A stretch of DNA of 64,000 nucleotides, taken from contig NZ_CP042382.1 of assembly GCF_007954585.1 (NCBI RefSeq), positions 1,612,001 through 1,676,000 on the forward strand, written 5' to 3'. The notes under the pieces are model-generated. The model saw only the letters and a program-made list of their open reading frames with translations. It searched no databases and was not told the origin of the DNA. Positions 27,266-36,267 of this stretch are shown here, piece after piece. The position numbers and the translations under genes are program-made. Position 1 is the stretch's first letter. Each line of letters opens with the position of its first letter. This stretch comes from Pistricoccus aurantiacus (GTDB lineage Bacteria; Pseudomonadota; Gammaproteobacteria; Pseudomonadales; Halomonadaceae).

Positions 27266-30200
27266 ATGCTCGAACTGCGAGGCGCGCCCGCTCTTTCCGA
27301 TTTTCGTCATGCCAGGCTATTGGCCGCCCTGAAGGCCCAGGTGCCCGAGGTGGAAAGCCTCGGCGCCGACTACGTGCATTTTATCGATCATCAGGACGAA
27401 CTTGACGATCAAGCGATAGCGGTACTCGAGCGCCTGCTGGACTACGGCCCGACACGCCGGGCGGACAGCCCTCGAGAAGGCCATCTCTTCCTGGTAGTGC
27501 CGCGCCTGGGCACTCAGTCCCCCTGGTCCTCCAAGGCCACGGAGATCGCCCGCAACTGCGGCCTCGATCGGATCAAACGCATCGAGCGCGGTATCGCCTA
27601 TCGCATCAAGCTCGACGGCACCCTTCAGGAAGCCGCCTTTTACGCCATCGTCGCGGCCCTGCACGATCCCATGACGGAAACCGTGCTGGCCAACGCCTCC
27701 GACGCGATCAAGCTGTTTCGCCACCAGTCCCCGGCGCCCCTGGGCAAGATCGACCTGCTGGAAGGCGGGCGCAAGGCCCTGGAGGTCGCCAACGACGCCC
27801 TGGGGCTGGCCTTGGCGGAAGACGAGATCGACTACCTGATGAGCGCCTTTCAGGGACTCGATCGCAACCCCAGCGACGTCGAGCTGATGATGTTCGCCCA
27901 GGCCAACTCCGAGCACTGCCGGCACAAGATCTTCAACGCGGACTGGATCATCGACGGCGAGGCTCAGCCTCGCTCCCTGTTCGCCATGATCAAGCACACC
28001 CATGAATGCTCTCCCGAGGGGATTCTCTCCGCCTACAGCGACAACGCGGCGGTGATCGAGGGAAGTCGGGCCGGGCGTTTCTTCGCCACGCCCTTGACCA
28101 ATGAAAAGGATGGCGGACACGCCGGCTACGCCAGCCATCGGGAGCCCATCGATATCCTGATGAAGGTGGAAACTCACAACCATCCCACGGCGATCGCCCC
28201 CTATCCCGGCGCCGCCACCGGCGCCGGCGGCGAGATTCGCGACGAGGGCGCCACCGGCGTGGGCGGCAAGCCCAAGGCGGCGCTGACCGGCTTCAGCGTC
28301 TCCAACCTGCGTATTCCCGAGTTCCTGCAGCCCTGGGAGGCCTTCGACTACGGCAAGCCGGCGCGCATCAAGAGCGCCCTGGACATCATGCTCGAAGGCC
28401 CCATCGGCGGCGCTTCCTACAACAACGAGTTCGGCCGCCCCAACCTGGCGGGCTATTTCAGAAGCTACGAGCAGGACGTGCTGAGCGCGGACGGCATCGA
28501 ACGACGCGGCTATCACAAGCCGGTGATGCTGGCCGGAGGCTACGGCAACATTCGCCGTCAGCACGTGGCCAAGGGCGAGATTCCCGTAGGGGCCAGGCTG
28601 ATCGTGATGGGCGGCCCGGCGATGCTGATCGGCCTGGGCGGCGGCGCCGCCTCCAGCATGGCCTCCGGGCGTTCCAGCGCGGACCTGGACTTCGCCTCGG
28701 TGCAGCGGGACAACCCGGAAATCGAGCGCCGCGCCCAGGAAGTGATCGACCGCTGCTGGGCTCTGGGCGATGCCAATCCGATCCGCTTCATCCACGACGT
28801 GGGGGCCGGGGGGCTGTCCAACGCCTTGCCGGAGCTGGTCAAGGACGGCGGGCGCGGCGGTGCCTTCGAGCTGCGCCAGGTGCCCAGCGCGGAGCCGGGC
28901 ATGAGCCCGCTGGAAATCTGGTGCAACGAGGCCCAGGAACGCTACGTGCTGGCGGTGGCCCCGGAAGATCTCGATACCTTCGACGCCCTCTGCGTTCGCG
29001 AACGCTGCCCCTATGCGGTGGTCGGCGAGGCGATCGAGGCGCATCATCTGAGCGTCGAGGACAGCCATTTCGCCACCCGCCCGGTGGATCTGCCCATGAG
29101 CGTGCTGTTCGGCAAGCCGCCCAGGATGCAGCGGGAATTCAACCGCCGGACCCTGGAGCGCGCCGGCGTGGCCCTGGACAACCTGGACCTGCGGGAGGCC
29201 CTGGATCGGGTGCTGCGGCTGCCGGCGGTGGCCTCCAAGAGCTTTCTGATCACCATCGGCGATCGCTCCATCACCGGGCTCGTCGCCCGGGATCAGATGG
29301 TCGGCCCCTGGCAGGTGCCGGTGGCGGACGTCGCCGTGACCACCGCGAGCTTCGATACCCGTGCCGGGGAAGCCATGGCCTTGGGGGAGCGCGCTCCGGT
29401 GGCCTTGATCGATCCCGCCGCCAGTGCCCGGCTGGCGGTGGCGGAGGCCATCACCAATCTGGCGGCGGCGCCTATCGAGAAACTCGGCGATATCAAGCTC
29501 TCCGCCAACTGGATGAGCGCCGCGGCCCATCCCGGTGAGAATCAGGCGCTGTACGATGCGGTTCACGCGGTGGGCATGGAGCTGTGCCCGGCACTGGGCA
29601 TCGCCATTCCCGTGGGCAAGGATTCCCTGTCCATGCGCTCCGCCTGGCAAACGCAAGGCGCCGATGGCGAAGTCGAGGAGAAGAGCGTCACCTCGCCGCT
29701 GACGTTGGCGATCACCGGTTTCGCCCCGGTCACGGATACCATGAAGACCCTGACCCCGCAGATCAACATGGGGCAGGATGAAAGCGACCTGATCCTGATC
29801 GACCTGGGGGGCGCCCGCAATCGTCTGGGAGGCTCGGCGCTGGCCCAGGTCTACGGCCAGGTGGGCAGCGAGTGCCCGGACCTGGACGACGCGGAAGACC
29901 TGAAGGCCTTCTTTGGCGTCATCCAGGGGCTCAACGCGGACGGCAAGCTGCTGGCCTATCACGACCGCAGCGACGGCGGCCTGATCGTTACCCTGCTGGA
30001 GATGGCCTTCGCCGCCCGAGCCGGGCTCGAGATCAAGCTCGATTGGCTGATCGACGAGCCCATCGAGGCGGTGGGCGCGCTGTTCTCGGAGGAGCTCGGC
30101 GCGGTGATCCAGGTCAACCGCAAGGATACCGAGTTTACCCTGACCCAGTTCGCCGCCGCGGGCATCGCCACCTGCGGGGTGATCGCTCGGCCTCGCTACG

Positions 30201-31204
30201 ATGATCAGGTGCGGGTCACCCTGTTCGAGGAACCGCTTCTGGAAACCACCCGGCTGCGCGCCCAGCGCACCTGGGCGGAAACCAGCTATCGGCTGCAGGC
30301 GCTGCGAGACAATCCGGACTGCGCCAAGAGCGAATTCGACGGCCTGCTGGATGGCCGCGATCCGGGCCTATCCGCGAATGCCACCTTCGACGTGAACGAA
30401 GACATTACCGCACCCTTCGTCAATTCCGCGCGGCCCACCGTCGCCGTCCTGCGGGAGCAGGGGGTCAACGGCCAGGTGGAAATGGCCTGGGCCTTCCACC
30501 ACGCCGGCTTCGAGGCGGTGGACGTGCACATGAGCGATATCATCAACGGGCGGGTCACCCTGGAGCAGTTCAAGGGGCTGGTGGCCTGCGGCGGCTTCTC
30601 CTTCGGCGACGTGCTGGGGGCCGGGGGCGGCTGGGCCAAGTCCGCGCTCTACAACCCGCGGGCCCGGGAGCAGTTCGCCGCCTACTTTCAGCGCAGCGAC
30701 AACTTCGCCCTGGGGGTGTGCAACGGCTGCCAGATGCTGTCTCAGCTGCGGGAGCTGATTCCCGGCACCGAGAACTGGCCGCATTTCGTGCGCAACGAGT
30801 CGGAGCAGTTCGAGGCCCGGGTGTCCATGGTCAAGGTGGAGAAGAGTTCCTCGATCCTGCTGGCGGGCATGGAAGGTTCAAAGCTGCCCATTGCGGTGGC
30901 TCACGGCGAGGGCCGGGCGGAGTTTCGCGACGGCGGCCATCTGCGCGCCATGCAGGGCAGCCATCAGATCGCCCTGCGCTATGTGGACAACTACGGCCAG
31001 GTCACCAGCCGCTACCCGGCCAACCCCAACGGCTCGCCGGCGGGTATCACCGGCCTGACCACCCCGGACGGCCGGGTCACGGTGATGATGCCCCATCCGG
31101 AGCGGGTCGCCCGGGCGGTCACCAACGCCTGGCGGCCCGCGGAATGGCGGGAAGACGGCGCCTGGATGCGCCTGTTTCGCAATGCCCGGGCCTGGCTGGG
31201 CTAG
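27266..31204 (+). CDS. purL: Phosphoribosylformylglycinamidine synthase, large single-chain form
   Basis: A 1,312-residue FGAM synthase (E. coli 1,295) for the fourth step of purine synthesis: FGAR + ATP + Gln to FGAM. The start at 27266 ([19 protein letters not shown]) matches the family; the longer frame to 27068 is non-coding leader. Domains: N-terminal PurS-like (about 1-160), ATP-binding core with [19 protein letters not shown] and GGYGNIR, and a C-terminal glutaminase with the nucleophile in [12 protein letters not shown] and the His/Glu pair in MMPHPER. Single-gene unit, with a strong hairpin just downstream. Confidence 0.97.
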   Translation: MLELRGAPALSDFRHARLLAALKAQVPEVESLGADYVHFIDHQDELDDQAIAVLERLLDYGPTRRADSPREGHLFLVVPRLGTQSPWSSKATEIARNCGLDRIKRIERGIAYRIKLDGTLQEAAFYAIVAALHDPMTETVLANASDAIKLFRHQSPAPLGKIDLLEGGRKALEVANDALGLALAEDEIDYLMSAFQGLDRNPSDVELMMFAQANSEHCRHKIFNADWIIDGEAQPRSLFAMIKHTHECSPEGILSAYSDNAAVIEGSRAGRFFATPLTNEKDGGHAGYASHREPIDILMKVETHNHPTAIAPYPGAATGAGGEIRDEGATGVGGKPKAALTGFSVSNLRIPEFLQPWEAFDYGKPARIKSALDIMLEGPIGGASYNNEFGRPNLAGYFRSYEQDVLSADGIERRGYHKPVMLAGGYGNIRRQHVAKGEIPVGARLIVMGGPAMLIGLGGGAASSMASGRSSADLDFASVQRDNPEIERRAQEVIDRCWALGDANPIRFIHDVGAGGLSNALPELVKDGGRGGAFELRQVPSAEPGMSPLEIWCNEAQERYVLAVAPEDLDTFDALCVRERCPYAVVGEAIEAHHLSVEDSHFATRPVDLPMSVLFGKPPRMQREFNRRTLERAGVALDNLDLREALDRVLRLPAVASKSFLITIGDRSITGLVARDQMVGPWQVPVADVAVTTASFDTRAGEAMALGERAPVALIDPAASARLAVAEAITNLAAAPIEKLGDIKLSANWMSAAAHPGENQALYDAVHAVGMELCPALGIAIPVGKDSLSMRSAWQTQGADGEVEEKSVTSPLTLAITGFAPVTDTMKTLTPQINMGQDESDLILIDLGGARNRLGGSALAQVYGQVGSECPDLDDAEDLKAFFGVIQGLNADGKLLAYHDRSDGGLIVTLLEMAFAARAGLEIKLDWLIDEPIEAVGALFSEELGAVIQVNRKDTEFTLTQFAAAGIATCGVIARPRYDDQVRVTLFEEPLLETTRLRAQRTWAETSYRLQALRDNPDCAKSEFDGLLDGRDPGLSANATFDVNEDITAPFVNSARPTVAVLREQGVNGQVEMAWAFHHAGFEAVDVHMSDIINGRVTLEQFKGLVACGGFSFGDVLGAGGGWAKSALYNPRAREQFAAYFQRSDNFALGVCNGCQMLSQLRELIPGTENWPHFVRNESEQFEARVSMVKVEKSSSILLAGMEGSKLPIAVAHGEGRAEFRDGGHLRAMQGSHQIALRYVDNYGQVTSRYPANPNGSPAGITGLTTPDGRVTVMMPHPERVARAVTNAWRPAEWREDGAWMRLFRNARAWLG

Positions 31205-31239
31205 ATCTCTCCCTCCCCATCGAACGTTTCATCCTGGAC

Positions 31240-31277
31240 ATCGCCCCGCCTGGCATCGCGCCACCAGGCGGGGCGAT
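31240..31277 (+). terminator. Strong hairpin downstream of purL
   Basis: ATCGCCCCGCCTGG and CCAGGCGGGGCGAT form a perfect 14-bp stem around a 10-base loop, 35 bases after the purL stop. No proper T run follows (ATCGTTG), so it may protect or pause rather than terminate by itself. Confidence 0.55.
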
Positions 31278-31540
31278 ATCGTTGTCGATGGCTTGTCTCT
31301 ATTTCTTTGTGCGTTTTCCATATCGGATACATCGGAAATCTGATGTTTCAAAAAGACCCTCAACTGTAAGCCATGGTTACAAATAGCCGGCCCTATTCAG
31401 CGGTCAAGCGCCGTATTATTAATCTAAGTCAATTATTCACCTATGGCTCCGGCGCACAATGGTTATGCCGCTACATATTCATCACGCCAGAACGAGCCGT
31501 ACGCGCGTCTGCTCCTTGGGCGATCGAACAGGACAACGGG
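31278..31540. other. AT-rich intergenic region before the first Crp/Fnr gene
   Basis: This is the remainder of the 336-base gap after purL. It is clearly richer in A and T than the surroundings and probably holds the promoter of the 31541 gene. Although an in-frame extension upstream to 31373 is open, it aligns with nothing in the paralogue at 34055 and I treat it as untranslated. No clear operator was found. Confidence 0.4.
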
Positions 31541-32332
31541 ATGAAACACCAGACCAGTGCCTTGCTCAGTTGCATGGAGCGTTTTCTTGTCCTCGAGGCG
31601 GACGAGAAAAGGCTTCTTGGTAAAATGGAAACCGGCCAGCGCTGGGTGCCGCGCCAGACCCTGCTGTGGGAAGCGGGATCGGAGGTCGAACGGCTCTTCA
31701 TCCTCCAGGAAGGCTGGGCCTGCACCTATCGGGACGACGTGGACGGCAACCGGCAGATCATGGACGTGCTGCTGCCCGGGGATATCGTCGGCCTGCAGGA
31801 TTTCACCTTTCCTCGGCATTTCGCCGCGGCGGCGATGCTCACCGACGGGGAAGTGTCATGCATCTCCTCTCAGGATATCGGCCACCTCATCCACGTCTCG
31901 CCACGGCTGACCATTGCCCTGTTCGCCGCGATGGCGCGGCAGGAGACGCTGGTCACCGAGCGCCTGGCGATGGGGGTGCATCGCGATGCCAGGTCCCGGC
32001 TGGCGCATTTCGTGGTCGAGATCCACACCCGGCTGAACAAGCTGGCGCAGACGCCGCTTGCGTCTTTCGAGTTTCCCCTTTCGCAGTCGATGCTGGGGCA
32101 GCTGTTGGGGCTTACCCATGTGCATGTCAATCGCGTGCTGGCCCAACTGGAAGCGGATAAGGTGCTGAAAAAGCACCGCCACCATATCGAAGTGTTCGAC
32201 GCGCGAAAACTTCGAGAAATCGCCGAGTTCGACGACGCCTACCTGGACGATAGCCTGGACGGCCTAGGCGACTACCTGGTGAATCGCGAGAAAGCGCGCC
32301 TGTGGGAAGAGAAGACAAGTAGCGTTCGTTGA
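31541..32332 (+). CDS. Crp/Fnr-family transcription regulator (type A, copy 1)
   Basis: A 263-residue regulator. A cyclic-nucleotide-binding-like beta-roll spans about 20-140 (VERLFILQEGWACTYRDDVD, then IMDVLLPGDIVGLQDFTFP). A dimer helix follows, then a winged helix-turn-helix (FEFPLSQSMLGQLLGLTHVH, VNRVLAQLEADKVLKKHRHH). There is no four-cysteine Fe-S cluster like FNR, and the cAMP-binding Arg/Ser pattern of CRP is not obvious, so the signal is unknown. Its closest relative in the window is the gene at 34055. The ORF extends upstream, but the start at 31541 fits the family length. Confidence 0.85.
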   Translation: MKHQTSALLSCMERFLVLEADEKRLLGKMETGQRWVPRQTLLWEAGSEVERLFILQEGWACTYRDDVDGNRQIMDVLLPGDIVGLQDFTFPRHFAAAAMLTDGEVSCISSQDIGHLIHVSPRLTIALFAAMARQETLVTERLAMGVHRDARSRLAHFVVEIHTRLNKLAQTPLASFEFPLSQSMLGQLLGLTHVHVNRVLAQLEADKVLKKHRHHIEVFDARKLREIAEFDDAYLDDSLDGLGDYLVNREKARLWEEKTSSVR

Positions 32333-32358
32333 TTCGGTGGTCGCCCCGCGCGGCGACG

Positions 32359-33066
32359 TCAGCCAAGCCAGCGGTCGTAGTCCCGCTGGGTGATGGCGTA
32401 GCACTCGCAGGAAGTCGCTTCGAGACCGGCTCGGTCGAGAATGCTGATCTGGCCCCGGCTGTAGTGGATCAGCGCCCGAGCCTGCAGGGTTCCCGCCGCG
32501 GTGGTCACGCCGCTGCGGCGCACCCCCAGCATGTCGGCAAGAAATTCATGGGTGAGATAGAAACGATCCGCCTGGGCGCGGTCCTGGGTCATCAGCAGCC
32601 AGCGGGCCAGACGCTGTTCGATGTCGTGAAAATGAAAACAGGCGGCGCCGAGGGAGGCCTGGGCAAGCTGCACGTACTGATAGTGGCCCAGCCGTTCCCG
32701 CAGGGGCGCGTCGGCTTTCAGTTCTTCCTGTAGCTGAACAGCGCTCAGCCGCCAGGCGGTACCGGCCCCTTGCACCAGGGCGCGCTGTGGCAGGGCATTG
32801 ATCCCCAGCACAAGAGACGCGCCGCATAGCCCTTCGTTGCCTACCAGTCCCACCTCGAGAGAGCGGGATTTGCTCATCACCTGAATTAGCGAGATAAAAC
32901 CGCTCTGGGGGAAATAGACGTATTCCAGCGGCTGATGAGGCTCGCTGAGTATTTCACCGAAGGTGAGCGTCATGGGCTCGCAATGACGCAGCAACCGTCG
33001 GCGTGATTCGGCCGGCAGTCCATCGATCAACCGGTTGGCGGCATCGGGTGCGGGAGGGGCGGGCAT
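32359..33066 (-). CDS. Crp/Fnr-family transcription regulator (type B, copy 1)
   Basis: A 235-residue regulator with an N-terminal sensor fold (LEYVYFPQSGFISLIQVMSK, VGLVGNEGLCGASLVLG) and a C-terminal winged helix (FYLTHEFLADMLGVRRSGVT). The end has a compact ATSCECYA motif with two close cysteines. It is paralogous to the next gene on the same strand, including the SCECYA motif. It converges on the 31541 gene. This sub-family is common in proteobacteria with no settled signal. Confidence 0.85.
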   Translation of the reverse strand: MPAPPAPDAANRLIDGLPAESRRRLLRHCEPMTLTFGEILSEPHQPLEYVYFPQSGFISLIQVMSKSRSLEVGLVGNEGLCGASLVLGINALPQRALVQGAGTAWRLSAVQLQEELKADAPLRERLGHYQYVQLAQASLGAACFHFHDIEQRLARWLLMTQDRAQADRFYLTHEFLADMLGVRRSGVTTAAGTLQARALIHYSRGQISILDRAGLEATSCECYAITQRDYDRWLG

Positions 33067-33143
33067 GCAAGGACCAAGGCACCGGAAGCGCCAGAAATTG
33101 GCCGAGAGGGGATGCCAGCAATCTCAAGGACGAAGATGCCTTC

Positions 33144-33854
33144 TCAATACGTCAGAAGACGATCCGTTTCCTTTCTGACCACAGCGTAACACTCGCAGCT
33201 TTGCTCTTCCAGCGCCGCCCGGTCGAGTATCCTGATACGCCCCCGGCTGTACTCGATGATGCCGAGCTTGTGCAGCCGGCGGGCGGCCTCGGTGACCCCT
33301 TCCCGGCGTACCCCCAGCATGTTGGCGATCAGCTCCTGGGTCATGACCAGCTGGTCACCGGAAAGGCGGTCCTGGGAAAGCAGCAGCCAGCGGCACAGCT
33401 GCTGGTGAATGGTGTGGTGACGATTGCACACCGCGGTCTGAGCCATCTGGGTAATCAAGGCCTGGGTGTAGCGCAGCATCAGGTTCAACAGCGCGCCGTG
33501 ACGCTCGAATTCCTCCTTCAATAGATGGCTTTCCATTCGGTAGGCATGCCCGGCGCTCTGCACGATGGCTCGACTGGTAGTGCTTTCGCCGCCCATGAAT
33601 ACGGAAACCCCCGCCAGGCCCTCCTTGCCGACCACGGCGATTTCCGCCGAGGCACCATTCTCCATGACCTGCACCAGTGAAATGATGGTGTCCGTGGGAA
33701 AGTAGACGAAATAAGCCGCGTCGTCCGCCTCGTAGATAATCTTTCCTAGCGGCAGCGATACCCGCTCGAGATGCGGGAACAGGCGATCCTTGACCTCTTG
33801 GGGCAAGGCAGCCAGCAGCTGATTCTGATCGGGGGAAGGGGTTACGGCCATCAA
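33144..33854 (-). CDS. Crp/Fnr-family transcription regulator (type B, copy 2)
   Basis: A 236-residue paralogue of the preceding gene: YFVYFPTDTIISLVQVMENG, IAVVGKEGLAGVSVFMGG, helix-turn-helix VMTQELIANMLGVRREGVTE, and the terminal QSCECYAVV motif. The two share strand and lie 77 bases apart, suggesting tandem duplication followed by strong divergence. The regulator is divergent from the type A gene at 34055. Its signal and targets are unknown. Confidence 0.85.
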   Translation of the reverse strand: MMAVTPSPDQNQLLAALPQEVKDRLFPHLERVSLPLGKIIYEADDAAYFVYFPTDTIISLVQVMENGASAEIAVVGKEGLAGVSVFMGGESTTSRAIVQSAGHAYRMESHLLKEEFERHGALLNLMLRYTQALITQMAQTAVCNRHHTIHQQLCRWLLLSQDRLSGDQLVMTQELIANMLGVRREGVTEAARRLHKLGIIEYSRGRIRILDRAALEEQSCECYAVVRKETDRLLTY

Positions 33855-34054
33855 TGGCTTCCTGGGATCAACTCATTCAATACCTTTCATAATATCGCTT
33901 GGTCGTGATGCCCGTATGTACGTTACCGCACATAACTGGTTTGCCTGGGTATCGTTGTCGGCGGCGGTGACAAGATCGGCGTTCAAGGTGGAGGTTGATC
34001 AAAAAAAACGTCTTGTGTCCGGTAGCGCACAGAAGCGCCCGGCGATTTCTTGGT

Positions 34055-34822
34055 ATGAATAAAAAAATCGACAGCGGCAAAGAAACCGACATGGCTTATC
34101 GTAGGACTCATCCCGGGAAGGATTGGCTGCCAGCGAGCCTTGGCGCGACCGCCGATCTTGAAGAAGGCAATGTGCGTCTGCTGCGTCGTCTCGAAAGCGT
34201 TTCCGAGCCCAGAGCCTGTGGGCAACTGCTCTGGGGCTCGAACGACCCGATCAAGCAGCTGTACGTGCTGCAAAACGGCTGGGCCTGCAGTTACCGGGAC
34301 GAGCAGGATGGCCGGCGCCGAATCATCGATGTCTTTCTCCCCGGGGATATCCTCGGCCTGAAAGACTATACCTTCAGCACTCACGGCAGCGACGCCGCCA
34401 TGCTCAGTCACGGGCGGGTCGCGTCCTTTTCCCTGCATGAGTTGATCGATCTCGTTCAGGCCTCGACGCGCCTGGCGATTGCGCTGCTGAATTCTGCAGC
34501 GCGCCAGGCAAACCGATTCACGCTGCGCATGTTGGCCAACCGGCACCGCGACCCGAGCGTGCGTCTGGCGCATTTCCTGAAGGACATTCATCTTCGCCTG
34601 CGGGAGGCGGGCAAGGGCGACGCGACCCATTTCTACTGCCCGCTTTCCAGAAGCCAGCTCGGGAGCCTGCTGGAACTCTCCGGCCCGCAGGTGGATAGCG
34701 CCCTGGGTGCCCTGGAAGCGGCGAAGATAATGAAAAGGCATCGCCATCACATCGAACTCCGCGACCAGGAGCGCCTGTTTCATGCAGCTGGTCTCGCAGC
34801 CCCGGATCGCGGGTGGGCCTGA
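34055..34822 (+). CDS. Crp/Fnr-family transcription regulator (type A, copy 2)
   Basis: A 255-residue regulator resembling the 31541 protein over its whole length: IKQLYVLQNGWACSYRDEQD versus the same region there, IIDVFLPGDILGLKDYTFS, helix-turn-helix YCPLSRSQLGSLLELSGPQV, and KIMKRHRHHIEL. The recognition helix residues differ from copy 1, so target sites probably differ. Start choice is uncertain: ATG 34055 or ATG 34091, neither with a strong ribosome site. Confidence 0.8.
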   Translation: MNKKIDSGKETDMAYRRTHPGKDWLPASLGATADLEEGNVRLLRRLESVSEPRACGQLLWGSNDPIKQLYVLQNGWACSYRDEQDGRRRIIDVFLPGDILGLKDYTFSTHGSDAAMLSHGRVASFSLHELIDLVQASTRLAIALLNSAARQANRFTLRMLANRHRDPSVRLAHFLKDIHLRLREAGKGDATHFYCPLSRSQLGSLLELSGPQVDSALGALEAAKIMKRHRHHIELRDQERLFHAAGLAAPDRGWA

Positions 34823-35024
34823 CCGCTGACCCATGCTTTTCTTGTTGTCCCCTGGTTGTAAACATTACTTTAATCTGAGTTAACAAAAGCTACGAAACAC
34901 TTCTCGCTCCGGTTCGTCGGCGGCGTTTATGCTGTCAGCGGCGCGAGGCGGCGGCGCCTGTTTCAGTCGCGGCCCTGGCGTCGATATCGCGCAACCTCAT
35001 TCGATCATCATCGGGAGTCATTTC

Positions 35025-35474
35025 ATGAAATCGGGTTCCCTTTCCTCCGCCCTGCTGGTCCTGTCCCTGGCGGTCGCTCCGCTTGCCTCGGCGCAAAGCA
35101 TGGACAGTCTCAAGGATCGGGCGGGGGCTATGCTTTCCGGCCAGTCGGGGGCCTCCGGCGGCTCAATGCTGGGCTCGCTGTCTTCCGGCGCCTTCCATCT
35201 CGGCAGCATGCAGAACGTGGCGGGAGTGCTCGGCTACTGCCAGAAGCAAGGCTATACCAAGAGCAAAACCGAGATGGTCAAGGAAAAGCTGATGGGTAAG
35301 CTCGGGGGAGAGCAGGAAGCGGAACAGGACATCGGCTATCAGCAGGGGCTCAAGGGCGTGCTGCAAGGCGAAAACGGCCAGGGCTTCAACCTGAGTTCGC
35401 TCAAGGATCAGGTCGGCGAGAAGGCCTGCGGCCTGGTCGCCGATCGGGCGATGTCCTCCTTCCTGGGAGGATGA
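35025..35474 (+). CDS. DUF2501 (YjjA-like) secreted protein
   Basis: A 149-residue protein with a cleavable signal peptide (MKSGSLSSALLVLSLAVAPL, cut near ASA) and a mature part like E. coli YjjA: Ser/Gly-rich linker, then MQNVAGVLGYCQKQGYTKSK, QQGLKGVLQGENGQGFNLSS and EKACGLVADRAMSSFL. Two conserved cysteines could form a periplasmic disulfide. Function is unknown. GGGAG lies 7 bases before the ATG. The longer frame to 34929 is discounted because it buries the signal peptide. Confidence 0.85.
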   Translation: MKSGSLSSALLVLSLAVAPLASAQSMDSLKDRAGAMLSGQSGASGGSMLGSLSSGAFHLGSMQNVAGVLGYCQKQGYTKSKTEMVKEKLMGKLGGEQEAEQDIGYQQGLKGVLQGENGQGFNLSSLKDQVGEKACGLVADRAMSSFLGG

Positions 35475-35495
35475 CCCTGGGAGAATGACCGCCCT

Positions 35496-36005
35496 TCAAC
35501 GAGAGTCGTCGTCTTCCAGCGCCTCCGTGATGGCCCGGCCTCGCCACACATCCGGCGGGGTCAGTCTCAGGATATAGGCGAGGGTCGCGGCGGTGTCGTA
35601 GGTGACGATCGCGGACCGCAATTTTCCCTTGGCCGGCACGCTTTTTCCGAAGATGATCCAGGGGATCTCCATTTCCAGGAGGGTCTCCCCGCCGTGGCCC
35701 TTGCCGATCCCGCCGTGATCCGCGGTGAAGAGGATGATGGAATCCTCCATCATGCCGCTGTCTTCCAGGGTATCGAGGAGCCTTCCCATCAGGGCGTCGA
35801 TCCTTTCCACTTCCCGATAGTATGCCGGGGTGTCGTGTCCTGTTTCGTGGCCGACCGCGTCCGGTTCGTTGAAGTGGATGAAGGTCAGGGCGGGTTTTTC
35901 CTCGACGATGAATTCAAGCGCCCTTTCCAGGGTCTTTTCTTCGTTGTAGCCCAAGCCGGTGTCCACCAACGAAGGGGTGGCGGTGATGCCGGCGGACGGC
36001 TCCCC
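35496..36005 (-). pseudogene. Alkaline-phosphatase/phosphodiesterase-like gene lacking its 5' half
   Basis: About 165 residues matching the C-terminal half of type I phosphodiesterase/alkaline-phosphatase superfamily proteins: ALTFIHFNEPDAVGHETGHD and DSIILFTADHGGIGKGHGGE supply metal ligands, then EMEIPWIIFG and PPDVWRGRAITEAL. The N-terminal half with the catalytic Thr/Ser and first metal site is missing. The frame is open only to an in-frame TAG at 36006-36008 and has no ATG and no ribosome site near a sensible start. It ends head to head against the remnant of a plus-strand gene, so it looks like the scar of a deletion or inversion. Confidence 0.75.
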
Positions 36006-36054
36006 CTATATTCGCCTGCAAGGGGATGGCTGGATGCCCTATCCCGGTGGATAA
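35950..36054 (+). pseudogene. 3' remnant of an unidentified plus-strand gene
   Basis: An open stretch following an in-frame TAG at 35947 reads toward MPADGSPYIRLQGDGWMPYP and stops with TAA at 36052-36054. It has protein-like composition and is followed 28 bases later by an excellent plus-strand terminator, as a real gene end would be. No start or upstream part exists; the frame meets the beheaded phosphatase within 100 bases. Family not recognised. Confidence 0.4.
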
Positions 36055-36082
36055 GGTTTGATAGAAGGTTTATCGCCTGTTT

Positions 36083-36110
36083 GACGCCCGGCTCCGACCG
36101 GGCGTCTTTT
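36083..36110 (+). terminator. Rho-independent terminator of the lost plus-strand gene
   Basis: GACGCCCGG, loop CTCCGA, CCGGGCGTC and TTTT: a perfect 9-bp stem with a T run on the plus strand only. The only upstream plus-strand candidate is the truncated frame ending at 36054. Confidence 0.85.
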
Positions 36111-36267
36111 CGATCCGGAATCTTTTTTTTCGTCGCTATCCTGTTTTTATGACAAGACGCCTTTCTTATGCCATAACATCATTGCAGGACAAGGCCCTGC
36201 GGTAAGCTTCCCCAATAAAGCGTCGGTATCGACTCGACCTTGGCCGCGCTGCGGAGGTTTCCTCGCG

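Noticed and set aside
27317..29962. 881-codon minus-strand frame opposite purL
   Set aside because: Antisense shadow of a well-conserved gene; Gly/His/Gln/Arg-rich, low-complexity translation without family resemblance.
33915..33934. TATGT-N10-ACATA inverted repeat upstream of the 33144 regulator
   Set aside because: Spacing and sequence are poor for a Crp-type site (TGTGA-N6-TCACA) and only five bases per arm match.
33994..34001. TTGATCAA between two Crp/Fnr genes, resembling an FNR site
   Set aside because: FNR half-sites need a 4-base spacer; these half-sites abut, so it is only an 8-base palindrome.
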